A stretch of 64,000 nucleotides of DNA from contig NZ_BSTX01000001.1 of assembly GCF_030269765.1 (NCBI RefSeq), positions 910,106 through 974,105 on the forward strand, written 5' to 3'. The notes below the pieces were generated by a model. It ran no database searches and was not told the DNA's origin. It worked only from the letters and a program-made list of their open reading frames with translations. The position numbers and the translations under genes were made by a program. Of the stretch, positions 51,087 through 59,561 are shown one piece after another. Each line of letters starts with the position of its first letter. Position 1 is the stretch's first letter. This DNA comes from Actinorhabdospora filicis (GTDB lineage: Bacteria > Actinomycetota > Actinomycetes > Mycobacteriales > Micromonosporaceae).

Positions 51087-52289
51087 GTGCTCAAGGAGCG
51101 GGTCACCGCCGCCATCGACTGGATCGACTACGCCCGCCGTGGTCCCTCCGAAGCCGACCGGCCGCGGATGCTGCGGATCGTCTACCGCACCTGGCTCATC
51201 GCGTTCGCGCTGAAGATCCTCGGCTCGACCTGGGACGTGTCCTGGCACTTCAAGTGGCTGCGCGACGACCTCGCGCCCCCGCACCTGCTGAACACCATCG
51301 GCACGGTCATGGTCGTCGTCCTGGTCGCCTGCCACACCTACACCGGCTTCGGCGTGGACAAGGTCTCGCTGCGGCTGATGCAGCTGGGCACCGGGGTCTT
51401 CCTGCTGGCCATCCCCGTCGACATCATCAACCACGCGGTCAACGGCCTCGACATCACCGCCTGGTCCTTCTCCCACGCCGGTCTCTACATCGGCACCGCG
51501 ATCATGCTGCTGGGCGCCGCGCGCGCCTACTGGCTGTTCGGGCCGCGCGACCGGATGGCCGAGTGGCGCTTCACGATGGCCGCCCTCTGGTTCGGGTTCT
51601 TCGAGAACACCCTCTTCCCCAACCAGCACCAGGAGTACGGCGTCCTGTCGATCGCCGCCTACCTCCGCAACACCCCCTACGCCGAGGAGGAGCTGCGGGC
51701 CTTCGCCGCCAAGCAGCTCGGCATGCCCCTGGGCAAGGACTCCTTCATCGCCTTCGCCCTGCCCATCCCGGCCTGGGTGTACCTGGCCTGGGCCATCGGC
51801 GTCGGCCTCATCGCGCTGGTCATCGCCCGCAAGATGGTGGGCCTGAAGTACACCGCCACCGCCGTGGCCGCCGCCTACGTCGCCTACCGCTGCGTGGCCT
51901 GGGGCCTGCTCTCGGCGGCGGACTTCCCGCCCTCGGCCGTCCCGTTCATGCTGCTGGGCGGCGCGGTCGCCATCGACCTCGTCATGCTGCGCCCCCTCCC
52001 CTGGTGGGGCGAGGCGATCGGCGGATCGGCGCTGGCCGCCGTCCTCACCGGCGTGGTCTTCTGGGCGCAGAGCGAACTGCTCGCCGGACCCCCGGTCGAC
52101 TTCGGCTCCTGGTACGGCGGCGCCTCGATCTGGTACGGCGCGGCCGGCCTGGCCTTCCTGTGGGGCCTGACCAACATCGTGTCCCGCTCGGCGGCCTGGA
52201 ACCGGCACATGGAACCCGCCGCGTTCCGCCCCCCGCGCTTCCCGCTGATGCGCAACCCGGTCGCCGCCGGATCCACCGTCGGCTCCTGA
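51087..52289 (+). CDS. Multi-pass membrane protein of unknown function
   Basis: A 400-residue protein with ten or more hydrophobic segments. The early phrase TWDVSWHFKWLRDDLAPPHLLNTIG, rich in His/Trp near a membrane boundary, recurs in an uncharacterised family of bacterial membrane proteins and could hold a metal or heme. HAGLYIGTAIMLLGAARAYW contains another membrane His. GTG at 51087 follows GGGGAG by 6 nt. A perfect terminator follows the stop. Confidence 0.65.
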   Translation: MLKERVTAAIDWIDYARRGPSEADRPRMLRIVYRTWLIAFALKILGSTWDVSWHFKWLRDDLAPPHLLNTIGTVMVVVLVACHTYTGFGVDKVSLRLMQLGTGVFLLAIPVDIINHAVNGLDITAWSFSHAGLYIGTAIMLLGAARAYWLFGPRDRMAEWRFTMAALWFGFFENTLFPNQHQEYGVLSIAAYLRNTPYAEEELRAFAAKQLGMPLGKDSFIAFALPIPAWVYLAWAIGVGLIALVIARKMVGLKYTATAVAAAYVAYRCVAWGLLSAADFPPSAVPFMLLGGAVAIDLVMLRPLPWWGEAIGGSALAAVLTGVVFWAQSELLAGPPVDFGSWYGGASIWYGAAGLAFLWGLTNIVSRSAAWNRHMEPAAFRPPRFPLMRNPVAAGSTVGS

Positions 52290-52299
52290 GCGCGACCGG

Positions 52300-52328
52300 C
52301 CGGGTTTCCCTCGGTGAGGGAAACCCGG
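52300..52328 (+). terminator. Terminator before tRNA-His
   Basis: A perfect 13 bp stem CCGGGTTTCCCTC/GAGGGAAACCCGG with a 3 nt loop (52313-52315) lies 10 nt after the preceding stop codon. Confidence 0.85.
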
Positions 52329-52387
52329 TGGCGAACCCCCCGGGGACCCTCGCTATAGTTAGCCGTCGCCGCAGATGCGGTGCGCAT

Positions 52388-52461
52388 GGTGGGTGTAGCT
52401 CAGCTGGTAGAGCACCTGGTTGTGGTCCAGGAAGTCGCGGGTTCAAGTCCCGTCACTCACC
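52388..52461 (+). tRNA. tRNA-His (anticodon GTG)
   Basis: Cloverleaf with acceptor GTGGGTG/CACTCAC, an encoded extra 5' G (52388) opposite C73, D-arm GCTC/GAGC, anticodon loop TTGTGGT (GTG) and T-arm GCGGG/CCCGT around TTCAAGT. The G-1:C73 pair is the hallmark of tRNA-His. CCA is not encoded. Confidence 0.95.
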
Positions 52462-52468
52462 CCAAGGG

Positions 52469-52516
52469 AAACCGCCCTTGGACTGCCGAAACGCAGTCCG
52501 GGGGCGGTTTTCGTTT
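52469..52516 (+). terminator. Terminator of tRNA-His
   Basis: A two-part stem (AAACCGCCC...GGACTGC with GCAGTCC...GGGGCGGTTT) runs from 52469 to 52510, followed by T-rich bases (TTCGTTTT). Confidence 0.85.
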
Positions 52517-52687
52517 TCAACTGCGACCGGCCCGGTGGCAAGATCAGTAGCGAAACCCGTCTCGGCGACGCGTCCCACGCGGAGCGGGGGCATTTCGGGC
52601 ACCGCCGTTTCGTTTACTCCGCGATGCAACCCCCTCGTGATCCCAGCGCGTCAGTCTTCGGAACACCCCCGACCCCGGAGTAGCAGC

Positions 52688-53758
52688 ATGGGACGCCACA
52701 AGCCCCGAAAATCCCCCCTGTGGGCGCGCATTCTCGTCGCCTTCGGGGCCGTCGTGTTCGCCGCCTCGGCCGGAGCGGTCGTCTACGTCAAGGTCATGGT
52801 CGACAAGGTCAACAACGCCGTCGGCCAGGAGTGCCTGCTCGCCGACTGCGGTTCGGCCGAGAAGGCGGCGGAGAACCCGCTCAAGGGCCCGCTGAACCTG
52901 ATCATGATCGGCTCGGACATGCGCGACAGCTGGGACGCCGCCCAGTCCGACACGATCATGATCCTGCACGTCAACGAGTCGCTGACCGCCGCCACGATCC
53001 TGTCGATCCCGCGCGACCTGCGCGTGCACATCCCCAGGTGCTACGGCGGCGGCCCCTGCACCGACAAGATCAACGCGTCCTTCACCGTCGGCGGCAAGGA
53101 CATGGGCGAGTCGGTGAAGGGCCTGGAGGGCGCCCTGACCGAGCTGACCGGGCTGAAGTTCGACGGTGCGGCCGTGGTGAACTTCGCCGGCTTCGAGGAC
53201 GTCGTGGACCTGCTCGGCGGAGTCGAGCTGTGCGTCCCCTTCGACATGACCCTCCTCCACCCGCAGGGCAAGCAGGTGGAGAAGGGCTGCAAGCTCTACA
53301 CCGACACCGAGCTGGCCCTGGGCATCGTCCGCGAACGCTACGCCTACGACACCGACAACCCGAACTGGGACCCCAAGTACGGCCAGGGCGACTACGGCCG
53401 CCAGCGCATGCAGCAGCACTTCATCAAGCAGATCCTCAAGCGCGCCAAGGAGCAGGGCTACCTCACCAACCCGCTCAAGGTCGGCGAGCTGATCCAGGGC
53501 ATCGGCGACCAGATCACCGTGAGCCTCGGCGGCTACACCGCCGTGGACTACGCCGTGGCGCTCAAGGGCATCGACTCCTCGAAGCTGACCACCGTCAAGG
53601 TCCCATCGCAGCCGCAGACCATCGACGGCACCAGCTACGTGGTCTCCATGCCCGGCGAGCAGGAGACGGCCGCCGAAGCGCTCTACAAGGCGCTGCGCGA
53701 GGACACCCTCGACGACTGGATCGTGGCCCACCCGCAGTGGCTCAACAAGAACATCTAG
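52688..53758 (+). CDS. LytR-CpsA-Psr (LCP) family cell-wall ligase
   Basis: A 356-residue protein: a basic start, one TM anchor (about 14-36) and an extracytoplasmic LCP domain. It has NLIMIGSDMRDSWDAAQSDTIMILHV with the Arg/Asp pair for Mg-pyrophosphate, SIPRDLRVHIP, NASFTVGG and the late Arg cluster VRERYAYD...GDYGRQRMQQ. LCP enzymes attach teichoic acids, arabinogalactan or capsular polymers to peptidoglycan from lipid carriers. Cys pairs (QECLLADC, RCYGGGPC) suggest disulfides. GGAG lies 7 nt before ATG 52688. It shares a CTAG stop with the next gene. Confidence 0.92.
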   Translation: MGRHKPRKSPLWARILVAFGAVVFAASAGAVVYVKVMVDKVNNAVGQECLLADCGSAEKAAENPLKGPLNLIMIGSDMRDSWDAAQSDTIMILHVNESLTAATILSIPRDLRVHIPRCYGGGPCTDKINASFTVGGKDMGESVKGLEGALTELTGLKFDGAAVVNFAGFEDVVDLLGGVELCVPFDMTLLHPQGKQVEKGCKLYTDTELALGIVRERYAYDTDNPNWDPKYGQGDYGRQRMQQHFIKQILKRAKEQGYLTNPLKVGELIQGIGDQITVSLGGYTAVDYAVALKGIDSSKLTTVKVPSQPQTIDGTSYVVSMPGEQETAAEALYKALREDTLDDWIVAHPQWLNKNI

Positions 53759-54075
53759 CGGCGGCGACGGCGCTCCACGACCTCCGGTTGCACGGTCGTG
53801 GGCGTCTCGTCCTCGTAGGCCCGCCTCGGACCCCGTTCCTGCACTACGTGCCGTTCCTCGACGATGGTCTCCGGGACCCGGCGCTGCTCGATGACGGTGA
53901 CCCGCCGGCGGCGCCGCCTGTTCCAGATGCGGAAGAACAGCACCAGCCAGAGGATCCCGGCGAGGATGAGGATGATCCCGGCGGCCTGGAGGTTCAGCCA
54001 CCCGGGATCCCATTGCACCGCGAAGGCGAGGATCGCGCCGAGCACGATCAGGAAGATGGAACCACCGATACCCAT
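53755..54075 (-). CDS. Small membrane protein (DUF6458-like)
   Basis: A 106-residue protein. Two TM helices (about 5-21 and 29-50: GIGGSIFLIVLGAILAFAV, then QAAGIILILAGILWLVLFF) are followed by a highly basic and then acidic cytosolic tail (RRRRRRVTVIEQRR, ending EVVERRRRR). The start MGIGGSIFLI is typical of an actinobacterial family of unknown role. The stop overlaps that of the LCP gene in CTAG (53755-53758). Confidence 0.75.
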   Translation of the reverse strand: MGIGGSIFLIVLGAILAFAVQWDPGWLNLQAAGIILILAGILWLVLFFRIWNRRRRRRVTVIEQRRVPETIVEERHVVQERGPRRAYEDETPTTVQPEVVERRRRR

Positions 54076-54115
54076 GCGTCCCGGATACCCCGGTGGGTGC
54101 TTCCCGAATCTCGCG

Positions 54116-54739
54116 TCACTCCCGTCCCGGCTCTTTCGGTTCGGCGCCCATCAGCTCGGCGGCCACGCCCCGGGAGGTCTCGGAGTCGGGACCGGGCTGC
54201 GGGACGAACACCGTGCGCCGGTAGTACTCCAGCTCGCGGATGCTGTCGCGGATGTCGGCGAGCGCGCGGTGGGCCAGGCCCTTCTGCGGCTGGCTGAAGT
54301 ACACGCGGGGGTACCAGCGGCGGGTGAGCTCCTTGACGGAGGACACGTCGATCATGCGGTAGTGCAGGTGCTCGTGGAGGGCGGGCATGTCGCGGGCGAT
54401 GAAGCCGCGGTCGGTGGCGATGGAGTTGCCGCACAGGGGGGCGGTGCGGGGGTCGGGGACCCACTCGCGGATGTAGTCGAGGACGAGCTTCTCGGCCTCG
54501 GCCATGGTGACGGCGGAGGCGCGGACCTCTTCGGTGAGCCCGGAGCGGGCGTGCATGTCGCGCACGAAGGGGTCCATGGCGTCCAGGACGGCGTCCGGGG
54601 CCTTGATCACGATGTCGACCCCGTCGCCGAGGACGTTGAGGTCGGGGTCGGTGACCAGGGCGGCGACCTCGATGAGGGCGTCGGCGCCCAGGTCGAGGCC
54701 GGTCATTTCACAGTCGATCCACACCAAGAGATCCGTCAC
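54116..54739 (-). CDS. orn: Oligoribonuclease (DEDDh 3'-5' exonuclease)
   Basis: A 207-residue exonuclease: D9 and E11 in [13 protein letters not shown], the second Asp in [11 protein letters not shown], and [11 protein letters not shown] with the general-base His and the last Asp. It degrades 2-5 nt RNAs and pGpG and is usually essential. GTG at 54739 gives the standard N-terminus and is preceded by TATTCT at 7 nt, so the message is probably leaderless; a start at 54808 would add an unconserved 23 residues and overlap the divergent promoter. Confidence 0.93.
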   Translation of the reverse strand: MTDLLVWIDCEMTGLDLGADALIEVAALVTDPDLNVLGDGVDIVIKAPDAVLDAMDPFVRDMHARSGLTEEVRASAVTMAEAEKLVLDYIREWVPDPRTAPLCGNSIATDRGFIARDMPALHEHLHYRMIDVSSVKELTRRWYPRVYFSQPQKGLAHRALADIRDSIRELEYYRRTVFVPQPGPDSETSRGVAAELMGAEPKEPGRE

Positions 54740-54746
54740 GTCGTCG

Positions 54747-54752
54747 AGAATA
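54747..54752 (-). promoter_or_regulatory. -10 hexamer of orn (leaderless)
   Basis: TATTCT on the minus strand, 7 nt before the GTG at 54739. Confidence 0.45.
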
Positions 54753-54791
54753 CGACCCGTTCCGGTCGCGGGCGCGACACCTTCGGCCGAG

Positions 54792-54821
54792 TTGACCACG
54801 GTTGTCATTTGGCCGTAACGT
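54792..54821 (+). promoter_or_regulatory. Promoter of the RpiR-family gene (leaderless)
   Basis: TTGACC (54792-54797), 18 nt spacer, TAACGT (54816-54821), then 7 nt to the GTG at 54829. It has the most complete -35/-10 pair seen here. Confidence 0.55.
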
Positions 54822-54828
54822 CCTCACT

Positions 54829-55728
54829 GTGGCGAAACAAGGGACCGGTGCGTCCACGCCGTCGGTCGATCTCATAGCGCAGATCCGCGGCGTGCTTCCG
54901 TCCCTGCCCAAGGCCGAGCAGCGGGTGGCGACGACCATCCTCGGCGATCCGGCCGCGCTGGCCACGTACACGATCACCGATCTGGCGGCGGCCGCGCACA
55001 CTTCCGAGGCCACCGTGATCCGCTTCTGCCGGTCGATCGGGCTCACCGGTCACCGCCAGTTGCGTCTGCGGGCCGCCGAGGCGGTCGCGCGCAGGCCCAC
55101 GGCGCCGGACCCGGAGGTCGTCGGCGGTGACATTCCCGCCGACGCCGACATGCCGCGCATCATCGCCACCATCGGCTTCCATGACGCGCGGGCGGTGGCC
55201 GACACCGTCGAGCAGCTCGACGCCGACGTGTGCACGAAGGTCGTCGACGCGCTGGCCTCGGCCGGCCGCATCGACGTGTTCGGTGTGGGCGCCTCGGGCT
55301 TCGTGGCCGCCGACTTCCATCAGAAGCTGCACCGCATCGGACGCACGGCCAACGTGTGGACCGACGTGCACGCCGCGCTCACCGGGGCCGCCCTCCTCGG
55401 ACCCGGCGACGTCGCCTTCGGCATCACCCATTCCGGGGAGACGACCGACATCGTGGATGTCCTTCGTCTCGCCCGTGAGCGGGGTGTGACGGCCGTCGCC
55501 CTCACGAACTTCCCCCGGTCGGCGGTCGCGAGTGTCGTCGATCACGTGCTGACCACGGCCGCGGGGGAGACGACGTACCGAAGTGGTGCGACCGCCAGCC
55601 GCATCGCGCAGCTGACCGTCATCGACTGCCTGTTCGTAGGCCTGGCCGCGCGCGGCCGCGATCACACGGCGGGGCTTCTGGCCGCCACCGCGGGCGCGGT
55701 CCGGGGGCGGCGGACGCCGTCCAGGTAG
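54829..55728 (+). CDS. MurR/RpiR-family transcriptional regulator
   Basis: A 299-residue regulator with an N-terminal helix-turn-helix (about 10-85; LPKAEQRVATTILGDP, then TITDLAAAAHTSEATVIRFCRSIGLTGH) and a C-terminal SIS sugar-phosphate-binding domain (about 125-265; VFGVGASGFVAADFHQKLHRIG, FGITHSGETTDIVDVLRLARERG). It senses a phosphosugar, in related cases linked to amino-sugar or wall recycling. No sugar operon is adjacent, so its targets lie elsewhere. Confidence 0.9.
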   Translation: MAKQGTGASTPSVDLIAQIRGVLPSLPKAEQRVATTILGDPAALATYTITDLAAAAHTSEATVIRFCRSIGLTGHRQLRLRAAEAVARRPTAPDPEVVGGDIPADADMPRIIATIGFHDARAVADTVEQLDADVCTKVVDALASAGRIDVFGVGASGFVAADFHQKLHRIGRTANVWTDVHAALTGAALLGPGDVAFGITHSGETTDIVDVLRLARERGVTAVALTNFPRSAVASVVDHVLTTAAGETTYRSGATASRIAQLTVIDCLFVGLAARGRDHTAGLLAATAGAVRGRRTPSR

Positions 55729-56028
55729 GCGAGGGTGGCTCACGTCACAGGAAGTGAGCGTCACCTCTATTGGGTGGACACTCAACCTTTTCCCGGGATA
55801 ACGCGTGTAGCTGTAGGTAGACGAGATCAACGAAGGGCCGCTGGAGTGACGTCCGCCGCATTGGACGTCATGAATGCCCCCGGAGTGCGTCTCAAGAACG
55901 TCACCTTCGGGTAACGAGTGACGCAAGGCATGCATCACTGACCCCGAAGGCGGAATCAACGCTCCGGCCCATCTGTTGTTCAGATGGCACCACCGGTGCG
56001 ATGGGGGACGAACGAGGTTGGAGGACCC
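55729..56028. promoter_or_regulatory. Long upstream region of the sigma-factor gene
   Basis: A 300 bp gap with several symmetrical elements: TGACGTCC/GGACGTCA (55847-55854 and 55863-55870, 8 nt apart), a hairpin CCATCTG/CAGATGG (55969-55975 and 55981-55987), and GTCT-N16-GGGTAA (55889-55914), close to the SigB-type promoter pattern of Streptomyces. No gene is seen. Its length and symmetry suggest complex control of the sigma gene. Confidence 0.4.
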
Positions 56029-56979
56029 TTGAGCGTGGACACGGCAACGACGGCTATCCGTACTGGCGAGGTCGCAGAAGAGCGCGACCTGGTCGGCGTG
56101 TACCTGCACGAGATCTCGAAGACCCCGCTGCTGGACGCGGCCGGCGAGGTCGATCTCGCCAGGGCGGTTGAAGCGGGACTCTACGCCCAGCACCTGCTGG
56201 CCGAGGGTCGGGTTCCGAACGGTACCACCGCCACCGAGCTTAACCGCATTGTGCTCGAAGGCCAAAGGGCCAAAGAGCAGTTCATCAAAGCCAACCTGCG
56301 GCTGGTCGTGTCGATCGCCCGCCGGTACGTGCGAAGCGGAATGCCCATGCTGGACCTGATCCAGGAGGGCAACACCGGCCTCGTGCGCGCCGTCGAGAAG
56401 TTCGACTACCAGCGGGGGTTCAAGTTCTCCACCTACGCGACCTGGTGGATCCGGCAGGCCATCTCGCGGGCGATCGCCCAGCAGGAGCGCACCGTGCGAC
56501 TCCCCGTCCACTTGGTCGAGGATGTCAACCGGATGCGCAACATGGCCCGTCAGCTCACGCGTGAACTCGGCGCCGACCCGGAGCCGGACCAGATCGCGGC
56601 CGCGCTGGGCGTGACCGTCGAGCGCGTCAACGAGCTGATCCGCTGGTCGCAGGACACCGTCTCGCTGGACACTCCGATCGGCGATGACGGCGACACCAAC
56701 CTGGGGGACCTGGTCGCCGACTCCGACGAGCCGTCGCCGGAGGACGTGGTCATCGCCGGGCTTGAGCGTGAGCGCATCGATCTCATGCTCGGGCACCTGG
56801 ACGACCGTTCGGCGGGGATCGTGAAGGCCCGATACGGCCTTGAGGACGGACGGGAGCACTCGCTGACCGAGGTCGCGAACCGCTTCTCGCTGTCCCGGGA
56901 GCGGATCCGGCAGCTGGAGATCCAGGCGCTGGCGCGCCTGCGGGACCTGGCGCGTGACGGGGGTCTGGAGGCGGCGTAA
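56029..56979 (+). CDS. RNA polymerase sigma factor, group 2 (HrdD-like)
   Basis: A 316-residue sigma-70 with region 1.2 ([33 protein letters not shown]), region 2 ([44 protein letters not shown]), region 3 ([13 protein letters not shown]...) and region 4.2 ([19 protein letters not shown]). It lacks the long region 1.1 of the principal HrdB and is closest in plan to HrdC/HrdD/SigB-type alternative factors. TTG at 56029 lies 4 nt after GGAGG; GTG at 56035 is an alternative with better spacing. Confidence 0.9.
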   Translation: MSVDTATTAIRTGEVAEERDLVGVYLHEISKTPLLDAAGEVDLARAVEAGLYAQHLLAEGRVPNGTTATELNRIVLEGQRAKEQFIKANLRLVVSIARRYVRSGMPMLDLIQEGNTGLVRAVEKFDYQRGFKFSTYATWWIRQAISRAIAQQERTVRLPVHLVEDVNRMRNMARQLTRELGADPEPDQIAAALGVTVERVNELIRWSQDTVSLDTPIGDDGDTNLGDLVADSDEPSPEDVVIAGLERERIDLMLGHLDDRSAGIVKARYGLEDGREHSLTEVANRFSLSRERIRQLEIQALARLRDLARDGGLEAA

Positions 56980-57057
56980 CCCGCATCCGGCTTGGACTTT
57001 TGAGACGAGCGAAGGACTTATCGGGACACCGGGAATCGGACCGGCGGACTGAGGCAC

Positions 57058-57084
57058 GGGCCCTCGGGGATCACCCCGGGGGCC
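57058..57084. terminator. Terminator between sigma gene and next convergent gene
   Basis: GGCCCTCGGGG (57059-57069) pairs with CCCCGGGGGCC (57074-57084) with one G-U pair and a short loop, between convergent genes. Confidence 0.65.
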
Positions 57085-57096
57085 TTCGGCTTGCCG

Positions 57097-57561
57097 TCAC
57101 TCCCCCACCGCGCGCCACACGTCCCCCACCACGTCCTCCAGGCGCGTGCGCACCTCCACTTCCGGCCGCCGCAGGCGCAACTGCTCCCGGACGTCGAAGG
57201 CGCGCGGGTAGGCCGGGTCGGTCCCGACCGCGATGGGCACACCCCGCTCGGCGGTCGCGCCCAGCTCGAAGAGGGTGATGGGCTGCACCGAGCCGCCGTC
57301 GGCGAACCAGAAGAGGACCGCGTCGGCGGCCCGCAGCATCGCGTACTCCCACGCGATCTGCCCGGCGCCCATGGCGGGGTCGGTGACGTCGAAGTCGTCG
57401 CGGCGGGGATTCAGCAGCACCACCGGGCGCGGGCCGGCGTCGAACAGCGCGACGGCCGCCGACTGCCAGTCGGTGACGCCGGTGATGCCGCCCGCGAGGA
57501 AGACCCTCGGGCCGTGACGCGGTAACTGCTCTGCCGGGGCTTGCACGTGTGTGGCGGGCAT
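57097..57561 (-). CDS. Nucleoside 2-deoxyribosyltransferase-like protein
   Basis: A 154-residue soluble protein of the nucleoside deoxyribosyltransferase/DUF4406-like fold: VFLAGGITGVTDWQ, VLLNPRRDDFD, EYAMLRAADAVLFWF and ELGATAERGVPIAVG (a Glu in the position of the nucleophile region). It may act on nucleosides or a nucleotide analogue; the exact substrate is unknown. ATG at 57561 follows TAGGCT by 7 nt, inside the end of the preceding permease gene. Confidence 0.72.
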   Translation of the reverse strand: MPATHVQAPAEQLPRHGPRVFLAGGITGVTDWQSAAVALFDAGPRPVVLLNPRRDDFDVTDPAMGAGQIAWEYAMLRAADAVLFWFADGGSVQPITLFELGATAERGVPIAVGTDPAYPRAFDVREQLRLRRPEVEVRTRLEDVVGDVWRAVGE

Positions 57562-57566
57562 GCCGG

Positions 57567-59489
57567 TCAGCCTACGTGGACGTGCGGGCGCCGGGAGAGG
57601 TCCTTCTCCGCGCGGCGCAGGACCTCGCGGGTCACCGGGGCGATCTCGCCGTCCCCGATGAGGAAGAACTTGGCGAGGTGGACGATGGGGTTGCCCTCGG
57701 TCCAGTTGAAGTAGACGTGCGGCAGCGCGCCGGTGTGGTCGCGCAGGTGCAGCAGGACGGCGGCGATGGTGTTGGCCACCGCCGGGCTGGTGACCTTGAG
57801 GACCCGGTGGCCGTAGCGGCGCTCGCCGGTGACCAGCAGCTCGGTGGTGAAGTCCGAGCTGTCCTGCAGGGTGACCTCCAGGAACAGCACCGGGTCGTCG
57901 GCGGGGATGTGGGTGTCGGAGCGCTGGCTCATCTCCTTCTCGGTGTACTCCGCCGAATCGCGCTCGTGCGGCTCATTGGCGATGACCCGGATGACCCCGT
58001 CCCTGGTGGCCTCCACGATCAGCTTCTTGGCCATCGGGTCCAGCAGCACCCGCGAGGCGCGCAGCTCGAAGGACCGCCGCAGCCGCGACATGAACGACAC
58101 GATCAGGATGCCCAGGATGAACAGCCCGGCGATCTTGACGCCCTCGGGCCGTTCCACGATGTTGGTGACGGTCGTGTAGGCGAACACCAGGGTGATGACC
58201 CCGAACAGGTACATCGTCTTGCGCTTGCGGCGGCGGCGCACGGCCAGCGTCGCCGCGAAGGACGCCGAGAGCATCAGCACGAGCACGCCGGTGGCGTAGG
58301 CGCCGCCCTGGGCGTCCACATCGGCCTTGAACCACACCGTCACCAGGACCGCGATGGTGGTGAAGACCAGGACCAGTGGGCGCACCGCCCGCGTCCACTC
58401 CGGGGCCATGCCGTAACGCGGCAGGTAGCGCGGGACGACATTGAGCAGCCCGGCCATCGCCGAGGCTCCGGCGAACCAGAGGATGGCGATGGTGGAGATG
58501 TCGTAGACGGTGCCGAAGGCGTCCCCGTAGTACTCGTGGGCGAGATAGGCCAGCGCGCGTCCGTTGGCCTCGCCGCCCTTCTCGAACTCCGCGTGCGGGA
58601 TCAGCACGGTCGTGGCGAAGCTGGACAGGATCAGGAACACGCTCATGATCACCGCGGCGGTGGTCAGCAGCTTCTTCGTGCCCCGGATGCGTCCCAGCGG
58701 CTTCGACTCGGTGTCATTGGGGCCGCCCTTGATCTGCGGCATCACCGTCACACCGGTCTCGAAACCGGACAGGCCCAGCGCCAGCTTCGGGAACACCAGC
58801 AGCGCCAGCGCGATCATCATCCACGGACTGGAGTGCTCGGTGGTCAGCACGTCCCACCAGTTCGTCACCTTCACCGGCTCGGTGATCACGTGCCAGACCG
58901 CCGAGCCCACCACGACCAGGTTCAGCGTCAGGTACGTCGTCACCAGGACCACCGCCACGCCGATCGCCTCGGCGAAGCCCTTCAGGAACACCGCCGCCAG
59001 GCCCGCGATCAGCACCAGCGTGATGACCACCTCCTGCCCGTGCAGCCAGGACGGCGCGAACGGGTTCTCGGTGACGTGCGCGGTCGCGTCGGCCGCCGAG
59101 AGGGTAATGGTGATCATGAAGTCGGTGGCCAGGAAGCCCAGCAGGACCAGGACGAACAGCTTCCCCGCCCACCACGGCAGCAGCCGCTCCAGCATCGCGA
59201 TCGAGCCCTCGCCGCGCGGCGACTCCGCGGCCACCCGCCGGTAGATCGGCAGCGCGCCGAACAGCGTCAAGGCGACCAGCACCAGCGTGGCGATCGGCGA
59301 GAGCATCCCGGCGGCCAGCGCCGCGATGCCCGGCTGGTAACCCAGCGTCGAGAAGTAGTCGACGCCGGTCAGGCACATGACCCGCCACCACTTGTGCGGC
59401 TTGTGCGCCTGCACCGCGTGCGGGCCGGACGAGCGGTCCCACCCCTTGTACAGCCAGGCCCTGAACCCGGCCGCCTCCTTCGTCGCCAT
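57567..59489 (-). CDS. APC-superfamily amino-acid/cation permease
   Basis: A 640-residue transporter with about 12 TM helices (TM1 begins [24 protein letters not shown], the helix-break region of the LeuT fold) and a 170-residue cytosolic C-terminal domain ([25 protein letters not shown], then [12 protein letters not shown]). The architecture is shared with the large APC permeases of actinomycetes related to KUP and amino-acid transporters; the substrate is unknown. ATG at 59489. It ends 5 bp before the deoxyribosyltransferase-like start, so they may be co-transcribed. Confidence 0.82.
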   Translation of the reverse strand: MATKEAAGFRAWLYKGWDRSSGPHAVQAHKPHKWWRVMCLTGVDYFSTLGYQPGIAALAAGMLSPIATLVLVALTLFGALPIYRRVAAESPRGEGSIAMLERLLPWWAGKLFVLVLLGFLATDFMITITLSAADATAHVTENPFAPSWLHGQEVVITLVLIAGLAAVFLKGFAEAIGVAVVLVTTYLTLNLVVVGSAVWHVITEPVKVTNWWDVLTTEHSSPWMMIALALLVFPKLALGLSGFETGVTVMPQIKGGPNDTESKPLGRIRGTKKLLTTAAVIMSVFLILSSFATTVLIPHAEFEKGGEANGRALAYLAHEYYGDAFGTVYDISTIAILWFAGASAMAGLLNVVPRYLPRYGMAPEWTRAVRPLVLVFTTIAVLVTVWFKADVDAQGGAYATGVLVLMLSASFAATLAVRRRRKRKTMYLFGVITLVFAYTTVTNIVERPEGVKIAGLFILGILIVSFMSRLRRSFELRASRVLLDPMAKKLIVEATRDGVIRVIANEPHERDSAEYTEKEMSQRSDTHIPADDPVLFLEVTLQDSSDFTTELLVTGERRYGHRVLKVTSPAVANTIAAVLLHLRDHTGALPHVYFNWTEGNPIVHLAKFFLIGDGEIAPVTREVLRRAEKDLSRRPHVHVG

Positions 59490-59561
59490 CCACGTCCCCG
59501 TATCCGCCCGCCATGAAGCTTCAGCAGCCTAGCCCCAAGATCACGGTGGCGTCCGGCGGTA

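Noticed and set aside
54805..57057. 750-codon minus-strand frame across the RpiR and sigma genes
   Set aside because: It spans two well-supported plus-strand genes and the regulatory gap, with no recognisable motif.
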